A stretch of DNA of 64,000 nucleotides, taken from contig CAVUHC010000008.1 of NCBI GenBank assembly GCA_963741135.1, positions 1,736,001 through 1,800,000 of the forward strand, given 5' to 3'. The notes under the pieces are model-generated. The model worked only from the letters and a program-made list of their open reading frames with translations, had not been told where the DNA came from and ran no database searches. Source of the DNA: Gp6-AA40 sp963741135 (GTDB lineage: Bacteria; Acidobacteriota; Vicinamibacteria; Vicinamibacterales; UBA2999). A program made the translations under genes and the position numbers. This document shows, piece after piece, positions 48,673-57,752 of the stretch (position 1 is the stretch's first letter; each line of letters starts with the position of its first letter).

Positions 48673-50349
48673 TCAATGTTGCGAGGGAGCGGATGCGGCC
48701 TTCCCGGCCGCCGTCGCGCCCCCATCGCGAAAAAAAGTGATGAACTTCGGCGTGAAGCCTCGAGGGTCCGGCTTGAATGTGGAATCGATCTGCCGGCACG
48801 CCTCGACTTCGGCCAGCGCCTGCGCGAGTAAAGACTGATCAGCCTCGCGCGATCGGAGGAACAACGCATATGACGCAGCTGCGCGAAACAGATGGCCATG
48901 CACCTGCAACGGAGCATCCGCAGGGAACCCGTCGTGTGGGTTCAGGGCGGACAACGCCTGCCGGTACTCGCCAGCGAAAAACAGTCGGGCGCCCTCTACC
49001 AGCGCGGGATGCACACCGCGATCGGTGAGCGTTAGCGGGCCAAACGTCGAGATCAACGCATTGAGCCGGTCTCCAGCCTGGGATATCAGCCGAGTCGCCT
49101 CGTCGATCGAAGCCGCGTTCTCCGACTTCCGGGCGGCGTCGAACCGCCGGCGCGCCGAGACAACCTGACGCCGGATTGCCTCCCGCTCCGTGACGATGTC
49201 TGGGCGCATCTCCGGTGGTCTCTCCGCCGCCAGTTGATCCAGCTTGGCGAATGCGCCCTCGATGAACGAAAAGGCTTCCTTTGCCCGGGCCGCCGCTTGA
49301 GTCAGCTTTTGCTGAAGGGCGTCCCGTTCGAGGCTCGTCAGCTCGTCGAGGACCTGCTTCAGTCGAAGTGAGGCGTCCTGCGCAACAGTGTGCGCCTCGC
49401 TCAGTACAGACGTGCTGGAGGCTTTCAGACCCGCACTGAGCCGATCGCGCGCGCGATTCATGGCGTCGCGACCATGCTGGCGGGCAGCCGCCAGCGATTG
49501 TGTCAGAGCCGCTTTCTTGTCTTCGATAGCGTGATCGTACGCTTCGGCGAAACCGATGATCTGCTCGACATCCTTCGCTTGGCCCTGAATAGTCAGTCGG
49601 GCAGAGAGCGCCGAGCTGAGGTTCGTCTCGAGTGTCGTCAAGATGCTCTTCGCGCGGTCCGCCGCTGCAGTCGCGTCGTTGAAGCCACTCTGCGACCGAG
49701 ACTTCGCTGCGTTCTCCAGACGCATTCGCGCGTTCTGAATTTCACCACTCGCGCGGTCGTACTGTTCCTTCGCATCGCTTTGCCAGAGGTCCCTGTTCGC
49801 CGTAGCGAGCCTGACTACTGTTTCTGCCTGAGTGTTCACATCGGTGATGTGTTGCGTGGTTCGCGTCAGAAGCGGATCGTATTTGCTCGGAGGGAGTACG
49901 CCCTTCGCTTCACACGAGATGTACCCCTTCTGTAAGATCGCCAGGAAGTCAGCGCGAGATCGAACCGCCCCCTGTTGCTCAGACCTGGACCAGGCGTCGA
50001 CCGCGCCAACGCAGTCCTGCTGGTTGAACAGGGCTTCTCCAAGGAAGAAGTGCGGCAAGTATTCGGTGCCGCCCTGTCCGAAGATACCAACGACGTTACC
50101 GCCGAAGCCGTATCGCACTTTCCTCGCTGATTCCGTTGCGTCGGCTTGAATCGCTCGCCGCATCTGCAGCGCGACGTCGTCCCACTTCTTCCTGTCTGAC
50201 GTCTTCTCGTCGCGAGCAGCGAGTCCGGCCTTGAACGCTTCATCAGTCTTATCCTGGGCGACAGCCGCGGGTGGCCCGACTGTCGTGATCATCCACGTTG
50301 CACACGATAGAAGCACGAGACGGTCCCAGCGCAAAGGCGGCCGACTCAT
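48673..50349 (-). CDS. Secreted helical protein coupled to kinase 1
   Basis: A 558-residue intact protein. The signal peptide (LVLLSCATWMITTVGPPAAV, cleavage near VAQ) sends it to the periplasm. The rest is almost wholly helical and Gln/Ala/Arg rich, likely coiled coil (EIQNARMRLENAAKSRSQSG, LKQVLDELTSLERDALQQKL), with a TPR-like end (LFFAGEYRQALSALNPHDGF and LFRAAASYALFLRSREADQS). Also a conserved block FGQGGTEYLPHFFLGEALFN. No family recognised. It is a paralogue of 52878-54533, and in both places its ATG overlaps the stop of a kinase gene. Probably the periplasmic partner of that kinase. Confidence 0.7.
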   Translation of the reverse strand: MSRPPLRWDRLVLLSCATWMITTVGPPAAVAQDKTDEAFKAGLAARDEKTSDRKKWDDVALQMRRAIQADATESARKVRYGFGGNVVGIFGQGGTEYLPHFFLGEALFNQQDCVGAVDAWSRSEQQGAVRSRADFLAILQKGYISCEAKGVLPPSKYDPLLTRTTQHITDVNTQAETVVRLATANRDLWQSDAKEQYDRASGEIQNARMRLENAAKSRSQSGFNDATAAADRAKSILTTLETNLSSALSARLTIQGQAKDVEQIIGFAEAYDHAIEDKKAALTQSLAAARQHGRDAMNRARDRLSAGLKASSTSVLSEAHTVAQDASLRLKQVLDELTSLERDALQQKLTQAAARAKEAFSFIEGAFAKLDQLAAERPPEMRPDIVTEREAIRRQVVSARRRFDAARKSENAASIDEATRLISQAGDRLNALISTFGPLTLTDRGVHPALVEGARLFFAGEYRQALSALNPHDGFPADAPLQVHGHLFRAAASYALFLRSREADQSLLAQALAEVEACRQIDSTFKPDPRGFTPKFITFFRDGGATAAGKAASAPSQH

Positions 50350-52611
50350 TGGGTCACTCCTCCACCTGCAGTTGCTGTTGTAGGCGCGGCCGAAGGGCCA
50401 GCCGGCGAAGCGGCCGTCGGATCCTCCTCCGATGGACGATCAAAGAGCACGGACGTTGTCGACGGGAGATACTGTTCGAAATATTGCTCCGGTGTGAGCG
50501 TCCCAAAACGTTCGGTCGGGCGCGCTCGTCACAACTTCCGGGTTTACCTGAACCGTGATGAGACGCGATTCCAGTTCGGGAGATGGCCCAATCAGGCGGA
50601 TGCGATATGTCCCGGCCGGAAGGGTCAACGCCATCGGTGTCGACGCCATTGCAGGCACCGCCGGCCGCGTTCCATCCGCGGCCTCTATGCCGGTAATGGT
50701 TGCCCAGGGAACTGCCTCGATCATCATCGTGCCCATCGGAGGCGCCGGGCGCGGGATGAGCATGACGCCTGCGGTCGCAATCAGGGCCAGCAGGACCGCG
50801 GCCGCCGCCCAGCCGATGATCATCTTTTCCCGCTTCGGCCAGGCATCAACGGCCGCTTTAGCGGACGTGACGAGCGCACAGATGGATGTGGCGACTGGCC
50901 GGATCGACGTCACGAACGCGCGGAGCCGAACACCCAGGTCCGTTCGAGGGCTTTTAGGAACTGGAACGGCAACCGGCGGTGGCGTTCGACCCTTTGCGAC
51001 GATCGTTGGCGCCACGGCTTCGCCCGCGCCAGGAGCGGCGTTCGCACTCGGTTGGGGGATGGGAGTCCTCGAAAGAACTGTCGGCGCGCTCTCGCCGCTG
51101 CCGGTGCCCGTCTCTTCGTCGAGCCGACGCATGGCTGCCGCTTCAACCGCAAGGGCCTTTGTCGAGCCTGGATCGAGCTCCAGCGCTTCTCTGGCGAACG
51201 CGAGTGCAGCTTCGGTCTCCCCGTGCTCGAGCGACTGCCTTGCGGCCGCGATCGCCTCGTCAAGGGCGAGTGCCCGCTGTCGGATCCGCTCCTGCTCGAC
51301 GCGCGCGAGACGGAGATCGCGTTCGAGCCGTTTGACGTCCGGCGCGTCGGGGTCCAACGCGCGGGCCTGCTGCATCAGTTCCTGCGCCCCAGTCAGCGCG
51401 CCCCGCCCGAGCTCGCCGCGCGCTTCTTGGATGAGAACACCGGCACGCTGCCTTGACAGCGCCGTCTGGATGGTCTGTTCCAGCTCGAGCGCTTCGGCGT
51501 GCGTATCGTCGATGGTCAGAGCCTGGACGCAGGCCTCGAGCGAAGCCTCGAGATCCCCCGCGTCCAGCAACAAGCGCGCCTGGACCAGCGACGCATCGAT
51601 TTGCGCAAGTCGTCGACGGACAATCTCCTCGCGATTCGTTTTGCTTGGGTCGGGTGGTGGAGTCAGCTGCGCAATGCCCACCGCGTTCTGTTCGAATTTT
51701 CTCTGCGATCCGGAGTCTCGCTTGACTCCTCCACCAGAAGGGGTGCTGCGCGCCATCGTTGGCGCAGTCGCATTCCAACCGCCGGAATCATTGTCAAACT
51801 GACGGCGCACGGCACTGATCGCCACACGGAGCGATTCGACATCGGGGAAACGCTCCTCGGCGCTCTTCTTCAGTGACCGCTCCACGGCGGCTACAAGCTC
51901 ACGATTGATGTCGGGAATGCGCTGAACGAGCGGAACTGGCTCGTCGGACAGGATACGGTGGGTAATCGTTGGCAGCGTATCGCCCGGGAACGCCTCGGTG
52001 TAGGAGAGAAGTTCATAGCTCACGACTCCGATCGAGAACAGATCGGAACGGTAGTCGATCGTCCCTCCCAGAATCTGTTCCGGCGCCATGTATCCTGGCG
52101 TCCCAATCAACGCCGTGGCATGTGACGCGAGCGATCCGAGCATTCGGGCAATCCCGAAATCCAGGATCTTGAGCCGACCTGACCGGTCGATCATCAGGTT
52201 CGTCGGCTTGATGTCGCGGTGAATGACGCCTACCCGATGGGCATACGCAACGCCGGTGCAGAGCTCCTCAATCCACCTTAGCTTTTCCGCCGGCGACACA
52301 GGCGTTTTGCGCCGGATGATCTCGGTGAGGGTTTCGCCCTGGATGTACTCCATGACGATGTACGGTTGCGAAGAGAACTCGCCGTAGTCGTGAGTGGTGA
52401 CAATGTTTGCGTGGTTGAGCGCTGCGGCGGAACGAGCTTCCCGAGTGAAACGCTCGGCGGCGTCCGGCAAGTCAAGATCGCTGAGGAAAACCTTGATCGC
52501 GACCATCCGACCGAGGACCGGGTCGTGCGCGGCGTACACAGTCCCCATCCCACCGCGTCCCAGTCGGCGCTGAATCTCGTAACGTCCGACTTGGGTATCT
52601 GGTTGCAGCAT
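50346..52611 (-). CDS. Receptor-type Ser/Thr kinase 1 (PEGA-like periplasmic domain), frameshift near the end
   Basis: From ATG 52611. Kinase domain: glycine loop GRGGMGTVY, Lys40 in VAIK, HRD at 131-133, DFG at 151-153. A TPR-like helical region follows, then one membrane helix (IIGWAAAAVLLALIATAGVM) and a PEGA-like periplasmic domain (GTMMIEAVPWATITGIEAAD, LTLPAGTYRIRLIGPSPELE). The unshifted ORF stops at 50440, but a frame change near 50515 gives ERFGTLTPEQYFEQYLPSTT, matching LAPEEYFKKYLQSS of kinase 2, and a stop at 50346 that overlaps the next ATG, as in the paralogous pair. Likely a PpkA-like regulator of the T6SS, given TagH and PP2C nearby. Confidence 0.88.
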
Positions 52612-52680
52612 TCAGCCGGCTCCTAGCTCGGGCGTTCGCTTTGTCGCTATGTGTGCCACGCGATCCGCCGGCGGGCCGGT

Positions 52681-52710
52681 ACTATACTGCCACGGTAGGC
52701 GACAGGCCAA
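52681..52710 (-). promoter_or_regulatory. Probable sigma70-type promoter of kinase 1 operon
   Basis: On the minus strand TATAGT (52681-52686) lies 18 bases after TTGGCC (52705-52710). The surrounding GGCAGTATAGT is shared with the region upstream of kinase 2 (56771-56799), whereas the rest of the two upstream regions differs, which supports function. It is about 70 bases before the kinase start. Confidence 0.55.
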
Positions 52711-52877
52711 CTGTTGTGGTTACCAGCCCTAAAGAGGCGGCGCAGCCTAGCCTAAGCATTCCTTCGCGGGTCGGCGAGCCCACCTAGTGAGTGATAACGC
52801 CGGGGCAAGAAGCTCCTTACGCGGTCGATCGTGGGCTGCGGCGAGACGTTTCGATTTCTGAGAACTCACGTTCCGGA

Positions 52878-54533
52878 TCACTGCCGCGAGGAGGTGGTTA
52901 CACCTCTCTCGGTTCTGACCACCCTTCCGTCATGGAAGAAGCTGATGAACCTAGGTGAGAACACCTGGGGATCGGGGGTAAACGAGGGATCGATCTGTTT
53001 GCACTGCTCTACTTCGTTCAGCGCTTGCTCGCCCAGCGATTGATCGACCTCGCGCGGTTGAACAGACAGCGCAAATAACGCGGCCGCGCGAAAGAGATGA
53101 ACTTGGAGCTGCCACCGAGAATCGGCTGGGAGATCTCCCGGGTTGAGCACGGACAGCACCTGTTGATACTCACCGGCGACGAACCGGCCATAGCCGGACA
53201 CCAGCGTCTGGGGCACGCCGCGCTCGGTGATCGTCAGCGGGACGAACGTCGAAATCAGCTCATTCAGCAGATTTCTCGCCTCGGTTATCAGACGCGTCGC
53301 CTCGTTGATCGAAGGCAGGTTCTCCGCGTTCCGGGCAGCGTTGAACTGCCCACGCGCCTTGGCCACTTGACGGCGGATGGCGTCCTGCTTCGCGTCCATA
53401 TCAGGGGGCATCAGCGTCGGTTTCTCCGCAGCCAGGTCATGCAGCCTGGCAGATGCGCCGTCCACCAGTGAAAAGGCTTCCTGTGCGCGCGCTACTGCTT
53501 GGTTCAACTGTCGCTGCTGGGCGTCTTTTTCGAGCTTCATCAGCTCGTCGAGCACCTCCTTGAGTCGGGTTGAGGCCAACGTCGCAGACGTCCGCGCATC
53601 GCTCATCGCGGACATGTCGGACGCTTTCGTTCCTGCGCTGAGCCGGTCGCGCGCGCGGGTCAAGGCGACAGTGCCCTCCTGCCGCGTAGCCACAAGCGGT
53701 AGCGGCAGTGCCGAGTTCTTAGCTGCGATGTCTCGGTCGTAACCTTCAGCAATAGAGATCAACCTCTGGACGTCGGTTACCTGGCCCTGGACCGTCCGCC
53801 GCGCGGCGATTGCCGCGTTGAGACTCGTCTCGAGCGTGACCAGAATGCTCTTCGCCCGTTCGGCCGCTGCACTCGCTTCATTGAATTCGTCTCGAGAGCG
53901 CAACGTCGTTGCAGTCACCAGATGTGCTCGGGCGCTCTCAATCTCACCGCTGGCGCGGGTGTATTGTTCCCTCTTGTCGCCCTGCCGGAGGTCGCCGTTC
54001 GGAGTGTCAAGGTTCACCACCCTCGTGGCCTGGTTGCTTGCATCGGTGATCTGCTCGTTGGTTTGCCTGAGCGACTGTTCGTACTTATCCGGAGGAAGAA
54101 CTCCCTTCGCTTCGCACGTTGCGTACCCCTTCTGAAGGGTCGCCAGAAAGGCGGTTGATCGAATCGCTCCTTGCCGCTCGGAGTTGGACCAGGCGCCGAC
54201 GGCGCCGACACAATCCTCCAGATTCAACAAGGCTTCTCCGAGAAAGAAGTACGGCAGATACTCCGTACCGCCCTGTCCGAAGAGACCGCCAATGCTACCG
54301 GCGATGCCGGATCGCACTCTCCTCGTTGCTTCCTGAGGGTTCACCTCAATCGCGCGACGCATCTGCAGCGCGACGTCCGGCCACTTCTTGTCGCCGCGAG
54401 CACTGATCCCAGCCTTGAACGCGTCATCCTCTTTGTCTTGTGCCTGGGCGGCCCATGGCAGAACCATCGTAATCATCCATACCGCGCACGACAGAATCAT
54501 CAGGCGGTGCCATTGAAAAGCAGGGCGGCTCAT
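52878..54533 (-). CDS. Secreted helical protein coupled to kinase 2
   Basis: A 551-residue intact paralogue of 48673-50349. Signal peptide around MILSCAVWMITMVLPWAAQA, then the shared blocks FGQGGTEYLPYFFLGEALLN, EIESARAHLVTATTLRSRDE, LKEVLDELMKLEKDAQQRQL and a C-terminal LFRAAALFALSVQPREVDQS. Helical, probably coiled coil, periplasmic. The ATG at 54533 overlaps the stop of kinase 2 by four bases, so the two are translationally coupled. No family recognised. Confidence 0.7.
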   Translation of the reverse strand: MSRPAFQWHRLMILSCAVWMITMVLPWAAQAQDKEDDAFKAGISARGDKKWPDVALQMRRAIEVNPQEATRRVRSGIAGSIGGLFGQGGTEYLPYFFLGEALLNLEDCVGAVGAWSNSERQGAIRSTAFLATLQKGYATCEAKGVLPPDKYEQSLRQTNEQITDASNQATRVVNLDTPNGDLRQGDKREQYTRASGEIESARAHLVTATTLRSRDEFNEASAAAERAKSILVTLETSLNAAIAARRTVQGQVTDVQRLISIAEGYDRDIAAKNSALPLPLVATRQEGTVALTRARDRLSAGTKASDMSAMSDARTSATLASTRLKEVLDELMKLEKDAQQRQLNQAVARAQEAFSLVDGASARLHDLAAEKPTLMPPDMDAKQDAIRRQVAKARGQFNAARNAENLPSINEATRLITEARNLLNELISTFVPLTITERGVPQTLVSGYGRFVAGEYQQVLSVLNPGDLPADSRWQLQVHLFRAAALFALSVQPREVDQSLGEQALNEVEQCKQIDPSFTPDPQVFSPRFISFFHDGRVVRTERGVTTSSRQ

Positions 54534-56710
54534 GGGTTCTCTCCTCGACCTGTCCGATCGGGTTGGGATGGAACGTCGGAGGGCGACGGCGGCGACGATT
54601 GAAGGTATTTTTTGAAATATTCCTCCGGCGCGAGCGTTCGGAAGAGCTCGATCGGGGCGGTCGCAACGGCTCCGACATTCACTTGCACCGTGATGAGCCG
54701 CGATTCCAAAGCAGGAGGCGGCCCAATCAGGCGGATCCGATAGGTTCCAACCGGAAGATTGAAGAACATCGGTGTGGAAGCCGTTGACGGAAGCGCCGGG
54801 CGCGTTCCGTCCGGCGCTTCAATGGCGGCAATTCTCGCCCACGGGATCGCGTCGATCATCATCGTGCCAGTAGGAGGTGCCGGACGAGGCATGAGCATGA
54901 TTCCGCCGATCACCACCGCAATAATGAAAACGGCCGCCGCGGTCCAACCTAACATCACTATTTCGCGCTTCGGCCGTGCCTTCGCGCCTGCCAGCACCGA
55001 CCTGAGCATGTCGCGCAGCGGAACATACAGCGCTTGTTCGTAACGCCCGACCGCCTCCAGAACAATCTTCGTTCGGACCCCAAGCGGCAACGGAGCCCGG
55101 CGCGCAGCCGGTGCGACAATCGTCGGTGGCACAGCAACGCTCGCGGCGTCGGCACTGCCTGGCCGTGGGAGGACAGCGCTTGATATCACTGTCGGAGCGA
55201 TCTCGACGCCGGTGGCTCCGATTTCTTCGTCGAGCCGGCGCATAGCATTCGCTTCGACGGCGCGCGCCTTCGCCGAGTTAGGATCGAGTTGGAGAGCCTC
55301 GCGCGCGAACGCCAGTGCCGCCTCGATGTCGCCGCGTCCGAGCGCGTGATTCGCCGCGTCGAGCGCCTTGGTCACGGCGCTGGCGCGTTGACGCAGGCGT
55401 TCCTGCTCGACACGGGCAAGTCGGAGCTCGCGTTCGAGCTGCTTGAGGTCGGGCGCGCCGGGGTCCAGCGCGCGCGCCTGCTGCAAGAGGTTCTGCGCCC
55501 CGGTCAGTCCTCCTTTTCCAATCGCATCGCGCGCTTCTCCGATCAGAACGCCGGCGCGCTGCTTTCCCAGTGCTGCCTGGATCGCCCGTTCGAGTTCGAG
55601 TGCCTCCCGATGTGTCTCGTCGATGGTGAGGGCCTGCGCGCACGCCTCGAGGGCCGCCTCAATCTCCCCAGCCTGCAGTAATCCACGAGCCTGCGCAAGC
55701 GCTGCCTCTATTCGCGACGTGCGTCGCCGCAGAATCTCTTCCCTATTCTTATTGGGCGGGGGTGTCAGCTGCGCCACGCCTATCGGATCTGGCACCCGAC
55801 TTCTCTGCGATCCGGTGCCTGGCCTGGTTGCGCCAGTAGGGGGCACATCGCCACGCATCAACGTGGGCGCTGCATCCCAACCAGAGCTATTGTCGAACTG
55901 CCGGCGCACGTTGCTGATCGCCAGCCGCAACGCCTCAGCGTCGGAGAACCGTTCGTCCGCGCGTTTCTTCAGTGATCGCTCCACGATCGCGACCAGATCT
56001 GGATGGAGGTCAGGCACGAGCTGCGTGAGTGGAACGGGGTCTTCCGAGAGCACGCGGTGAGTTACGGTAGGGAACGTGTCGCCCGGAAATGCCTCGGCGT
56101 AGCAGAGGAGTTCGTAGCTGACCACCCCGATCGAGAAGAGATCCGAGCGATAGTCGATGGTCCCGCCCAGAATCTGTTCGGGCGCCATGTACCCTGGAGT
56201 CCCAATCAATGAGGTTGCATTCGACGCCAGCTTCCCGAGGATCCGGGCAATTCCGAAATCCAGGATCTTGAGGCGCCCCGACCGGTCAATCATCAGGTTC
56301 GTAGGCTTGATGTCGCGGTGGATGACACCCACCCGATGGGCGTACGAAACCCCAGTACACAGCTCCTCGATCCAGCGCAGCTTTTCAGCAAGAGGGACGG
56401 GGGCCTTGCGTCGGATGATCTCAGTGAGCGTGTCGCCTTGGATGTACTCCATCACAATGTACGGCTGGGATTCGAGCTCACCGTAGTCGTGTATGGTGAC
56501 AATGTTGGCGTGATTGAGTGCCGCCGCCGAACGCGCCTCCCGAGTGAAGCGTTCGGTGGCGTCGGACAGGTCAAGATCGCCAAGAAAGACCTTGACGGCA
56601 ACCATCCGCCCGAGGACCGGGTCGTGAGCGACGTAAACGGTCCCCATCCCACCGCGTCCCAGTTGGCGCTGAATTTCGTAGCGTCCGATCAAAGTGCCCG
56701 GTTGCAACAT
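54530..56710 (-). CDS. Receptor-type Ser/Thr kinase 2 (PEGA-like periplasmic domain)
   Basis: A 726-residue intact paralogue of kinase 1, from ATG 56710. Kinase motifs: GRGGMGTVY, VAVK, VIHRDIKPTN, ILDFGIA, GTPGYMAPEQILGG. Downstream: helical repeats (QARGLLQAGEIEAALEACAQ), membrane helix (LGWTAAAVFIIAVVIGGIML), PEGA-like periplasmic domain (FNLPVGTYRIRLIGPPPALE) and tail LAPEEYFKKYLQSSPPSPSD. The kinase domain is very similar to kinase 1 (for example RFTREARSAAALNHANIV in both), while the linkers differ. It heads the second kinase/secreted-protein cassette. Confidence 0.92.
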   Translation of the reverse strand: MLQPGTLIGRYEIQRQLGRGGMGTVYVAHDPVLGRMVAVKVFLGDLDLSDATERFTREARSAAALNHANIVTIHDYGELESQPYIVMEYIQGDTLTEIIRRKAPVPLAEKLRWIEELCTGVSYAHRVGVIHRDIKPTNLMIDRSGRLKILDFGIARILGKLASNATSLIGTPGYMAPEQILGGTIDYRSDLFSIGVVSYELLCYAEAFPGDTFPTVTHRVLSEDPVPLTQLVPDLHPDLVAIVERSLKKRADERFSDAEALRLAISNVRRQFDNSSGWDAAPTLMRGDVPPTGATRPGTGSQRSRVPDPIGVAQLTPPPNKNREEILRRRTSRIEAALAQARGLLQAGEIEAALEACAQALTIDETHREALELERAIQAALGKQRAGVLIGEARDAIGKGGLTGAQNLLQQARALDPGAPDLKQLERELRLARVEQERLRQRASAVTKALDAANHALGRGDIEAALAFAREALQLDPNSAKARAVEANAMRRLDEEIGATGVEIAPTVISSAVLPRPGSADAASVAVPPTIVAPAARRAPLPLGVRTKIVLEAVGRYEQALYVPLRDMLRSVLAGAKARPKREIVMLGWTAAAVFIIAVVIGGIMLMPRPAPPTGTMMIDAIPWARIAAIEAPDGTRPALPSTASTPMFFNLPVGTYRIRLIGPPPALESRLITVQVNVGAVATAPIELFRTLAPEEYFKKYLQSSPPSPSDVPSQPDRTGRGENP

Positions 56711-56770
56711 TCAATCGTCCTGGGGTGGACCAAGAGTTTGGCCCGCCGGGGCATTTTCCGGCGGGCACAC

Positions 56771-56799
56771 ACTATACTGCCGAGGTAAGAGACGCCCAA
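56771..56799 (-). promoter_or_regulatory. Probable sigma70-type promoter of kinase 2 operon
   Basis: Minus-strand TATAGT (56771-56776) with TTGGGC (56794-56799) 17 bases upstream, about 60 bases before the kinase start. It shares GGCAGTATAGT with the kinase 1 promoter region. Confidence 0.55.
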
Positions 56800-56939
56800 A
56801 TGTGCTGGATGTTTGGGCCAGTGTTCGCCGCCGTATTTCAGCGAGCGGCTGGTTCGATGACGGGACGGTGTGATCCAGTTGCGCGATGATACGCGCGGGC
56901 GACAGACTCCGGCAGCAGAATTCTGCGGTATTCCTCGAG

Positions 56940-57752
56940 CTATTTTCGCCCCACGACAATCCAGGTGCCCCCATCCTTGTGGAGTTCCAGACGTAGGCGT
57001 ACCGACGTCCGCTGCGGTTGTCCCGCTCGGGGGGTGATCTCGGCGTTCCAAATGCCGTCAATGACCGCGGTGGCGTCAGTAATGCTGATCACCGGATCCT
57101 GCATCTGAACCCTCTGAGACCGTATTTCGGCAAACGCCCTTCGGAGCAACGCCTCACTCTGGCTAGGGAAAACCCTTCGGACGGCCGCGATATCCAGATT
57201 GTTATAGGCCTGCTCATAGTCTTCGAGCACACCTCGAACTGCGCTCTGTTCCGCAGCAACTCGTTGCATCGCGGCGCGTTGCTCCGCCGCTCGCTGATCG
57301 GCGGCTCGTTGCGCGGCTGCCCGCTGGTCGGCGGCCCTTTGTTCTGCCGCGCGTTGGTCAGCTGCGCGTTGGTCGGCGGCGCGTTGCTCGCCCGCCCGCT
57401 GATCGGCGGCTCGCCGCTCGGCCGCCTGCTGTTCCGCCGCTTGCTGTTCCGCCGCCTGCTGCGCCGCCGCCTGCTGCTCGGCCGCCTGCAGCGCCGCCGT
57501 TTGCTGCTCCGCCGCCTGCTGTGCCGCCGCACTTTGAGCCGCCGATTGTTGTTTCGCTGCCTGCAAAGCGACTGCGCGTGGATCAATAGCTGGCGGCTCC
57601 GCCGCCGGCAGCGCGGCACCGGGTTGAGTGGAAGCGGTCTGCTCGGCACTCGGCCCAGTAGCGTCCTTCTGTTGTTCAACGGCCCCCTGGACGCTCGCCC
57701 GGTCATCGGCGAGCGATATCGTGGAAGACACCGGAGCGCGGTGAATGAGCAC
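56940..57752 (-). CDS. Ala/Gln pentapeptide-repeat rod with NTF2-like C-terminal domain; possibly the periplasmic part of kinase 3
   Basis: 270 residues. Residues about 60-165 are a low-complexity helix of five-residue units (QAAEQ, RAADQ, RAAEQ) repeated some 17-20 times; the last 100 residues (VRGVLEDYEQAYNNLDIAAV, RRVF, ISITDATAVIDGIWNAEITP, LRLELHKDGGTWIVVGRK) have the pattern of an NTF2-like/SnoaL domain. The apparent GTG start directly follows the TAA of kinase 3, in the same frame, with no ribosome site and no signal peptide. Kinase 3 ends in a membrane helix at that stop. So this is best seen as the periplasmic sensor half of kinase 3, separated by a nonsense codon or base error. If separate, its export is unexplained. 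Confidence 0.6.
   Translation of the reverse strand: MLIHRAPVSSTISLADDRASVQGAVEQQKDATGPSAEQTASTQPGAALPAAEPPAIDPRAVALQAAKQQSAAQSAAAQQAAEQQTAALQAAEQQAAAQQAAEQQAAEQQAAERRAADQRAGEQRAADQRAADQRAAEQRAADQRAAAQRAADQRAAEQRAAMQRVAAEQSAVRGVLEDYEQAYNNLDIAAVRRVFPSQSEALLRRAFAEIRSQRVQMQDPVISITDATAVIDGIWNAEITPRAGQPQRTSVRLRLELHKDGGTWIVVGRK
57240..57540 (-). repeat. 15-bp tandem repeats encoding pentapeptide units
   Basis: A run of 15-base imperfect repeats encodes the [RQ]AA[DE]Q units. Copy number should be prone to slippage. It lies wholly inside the coding region and is not a CRISPR. Confidence 0.7.
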
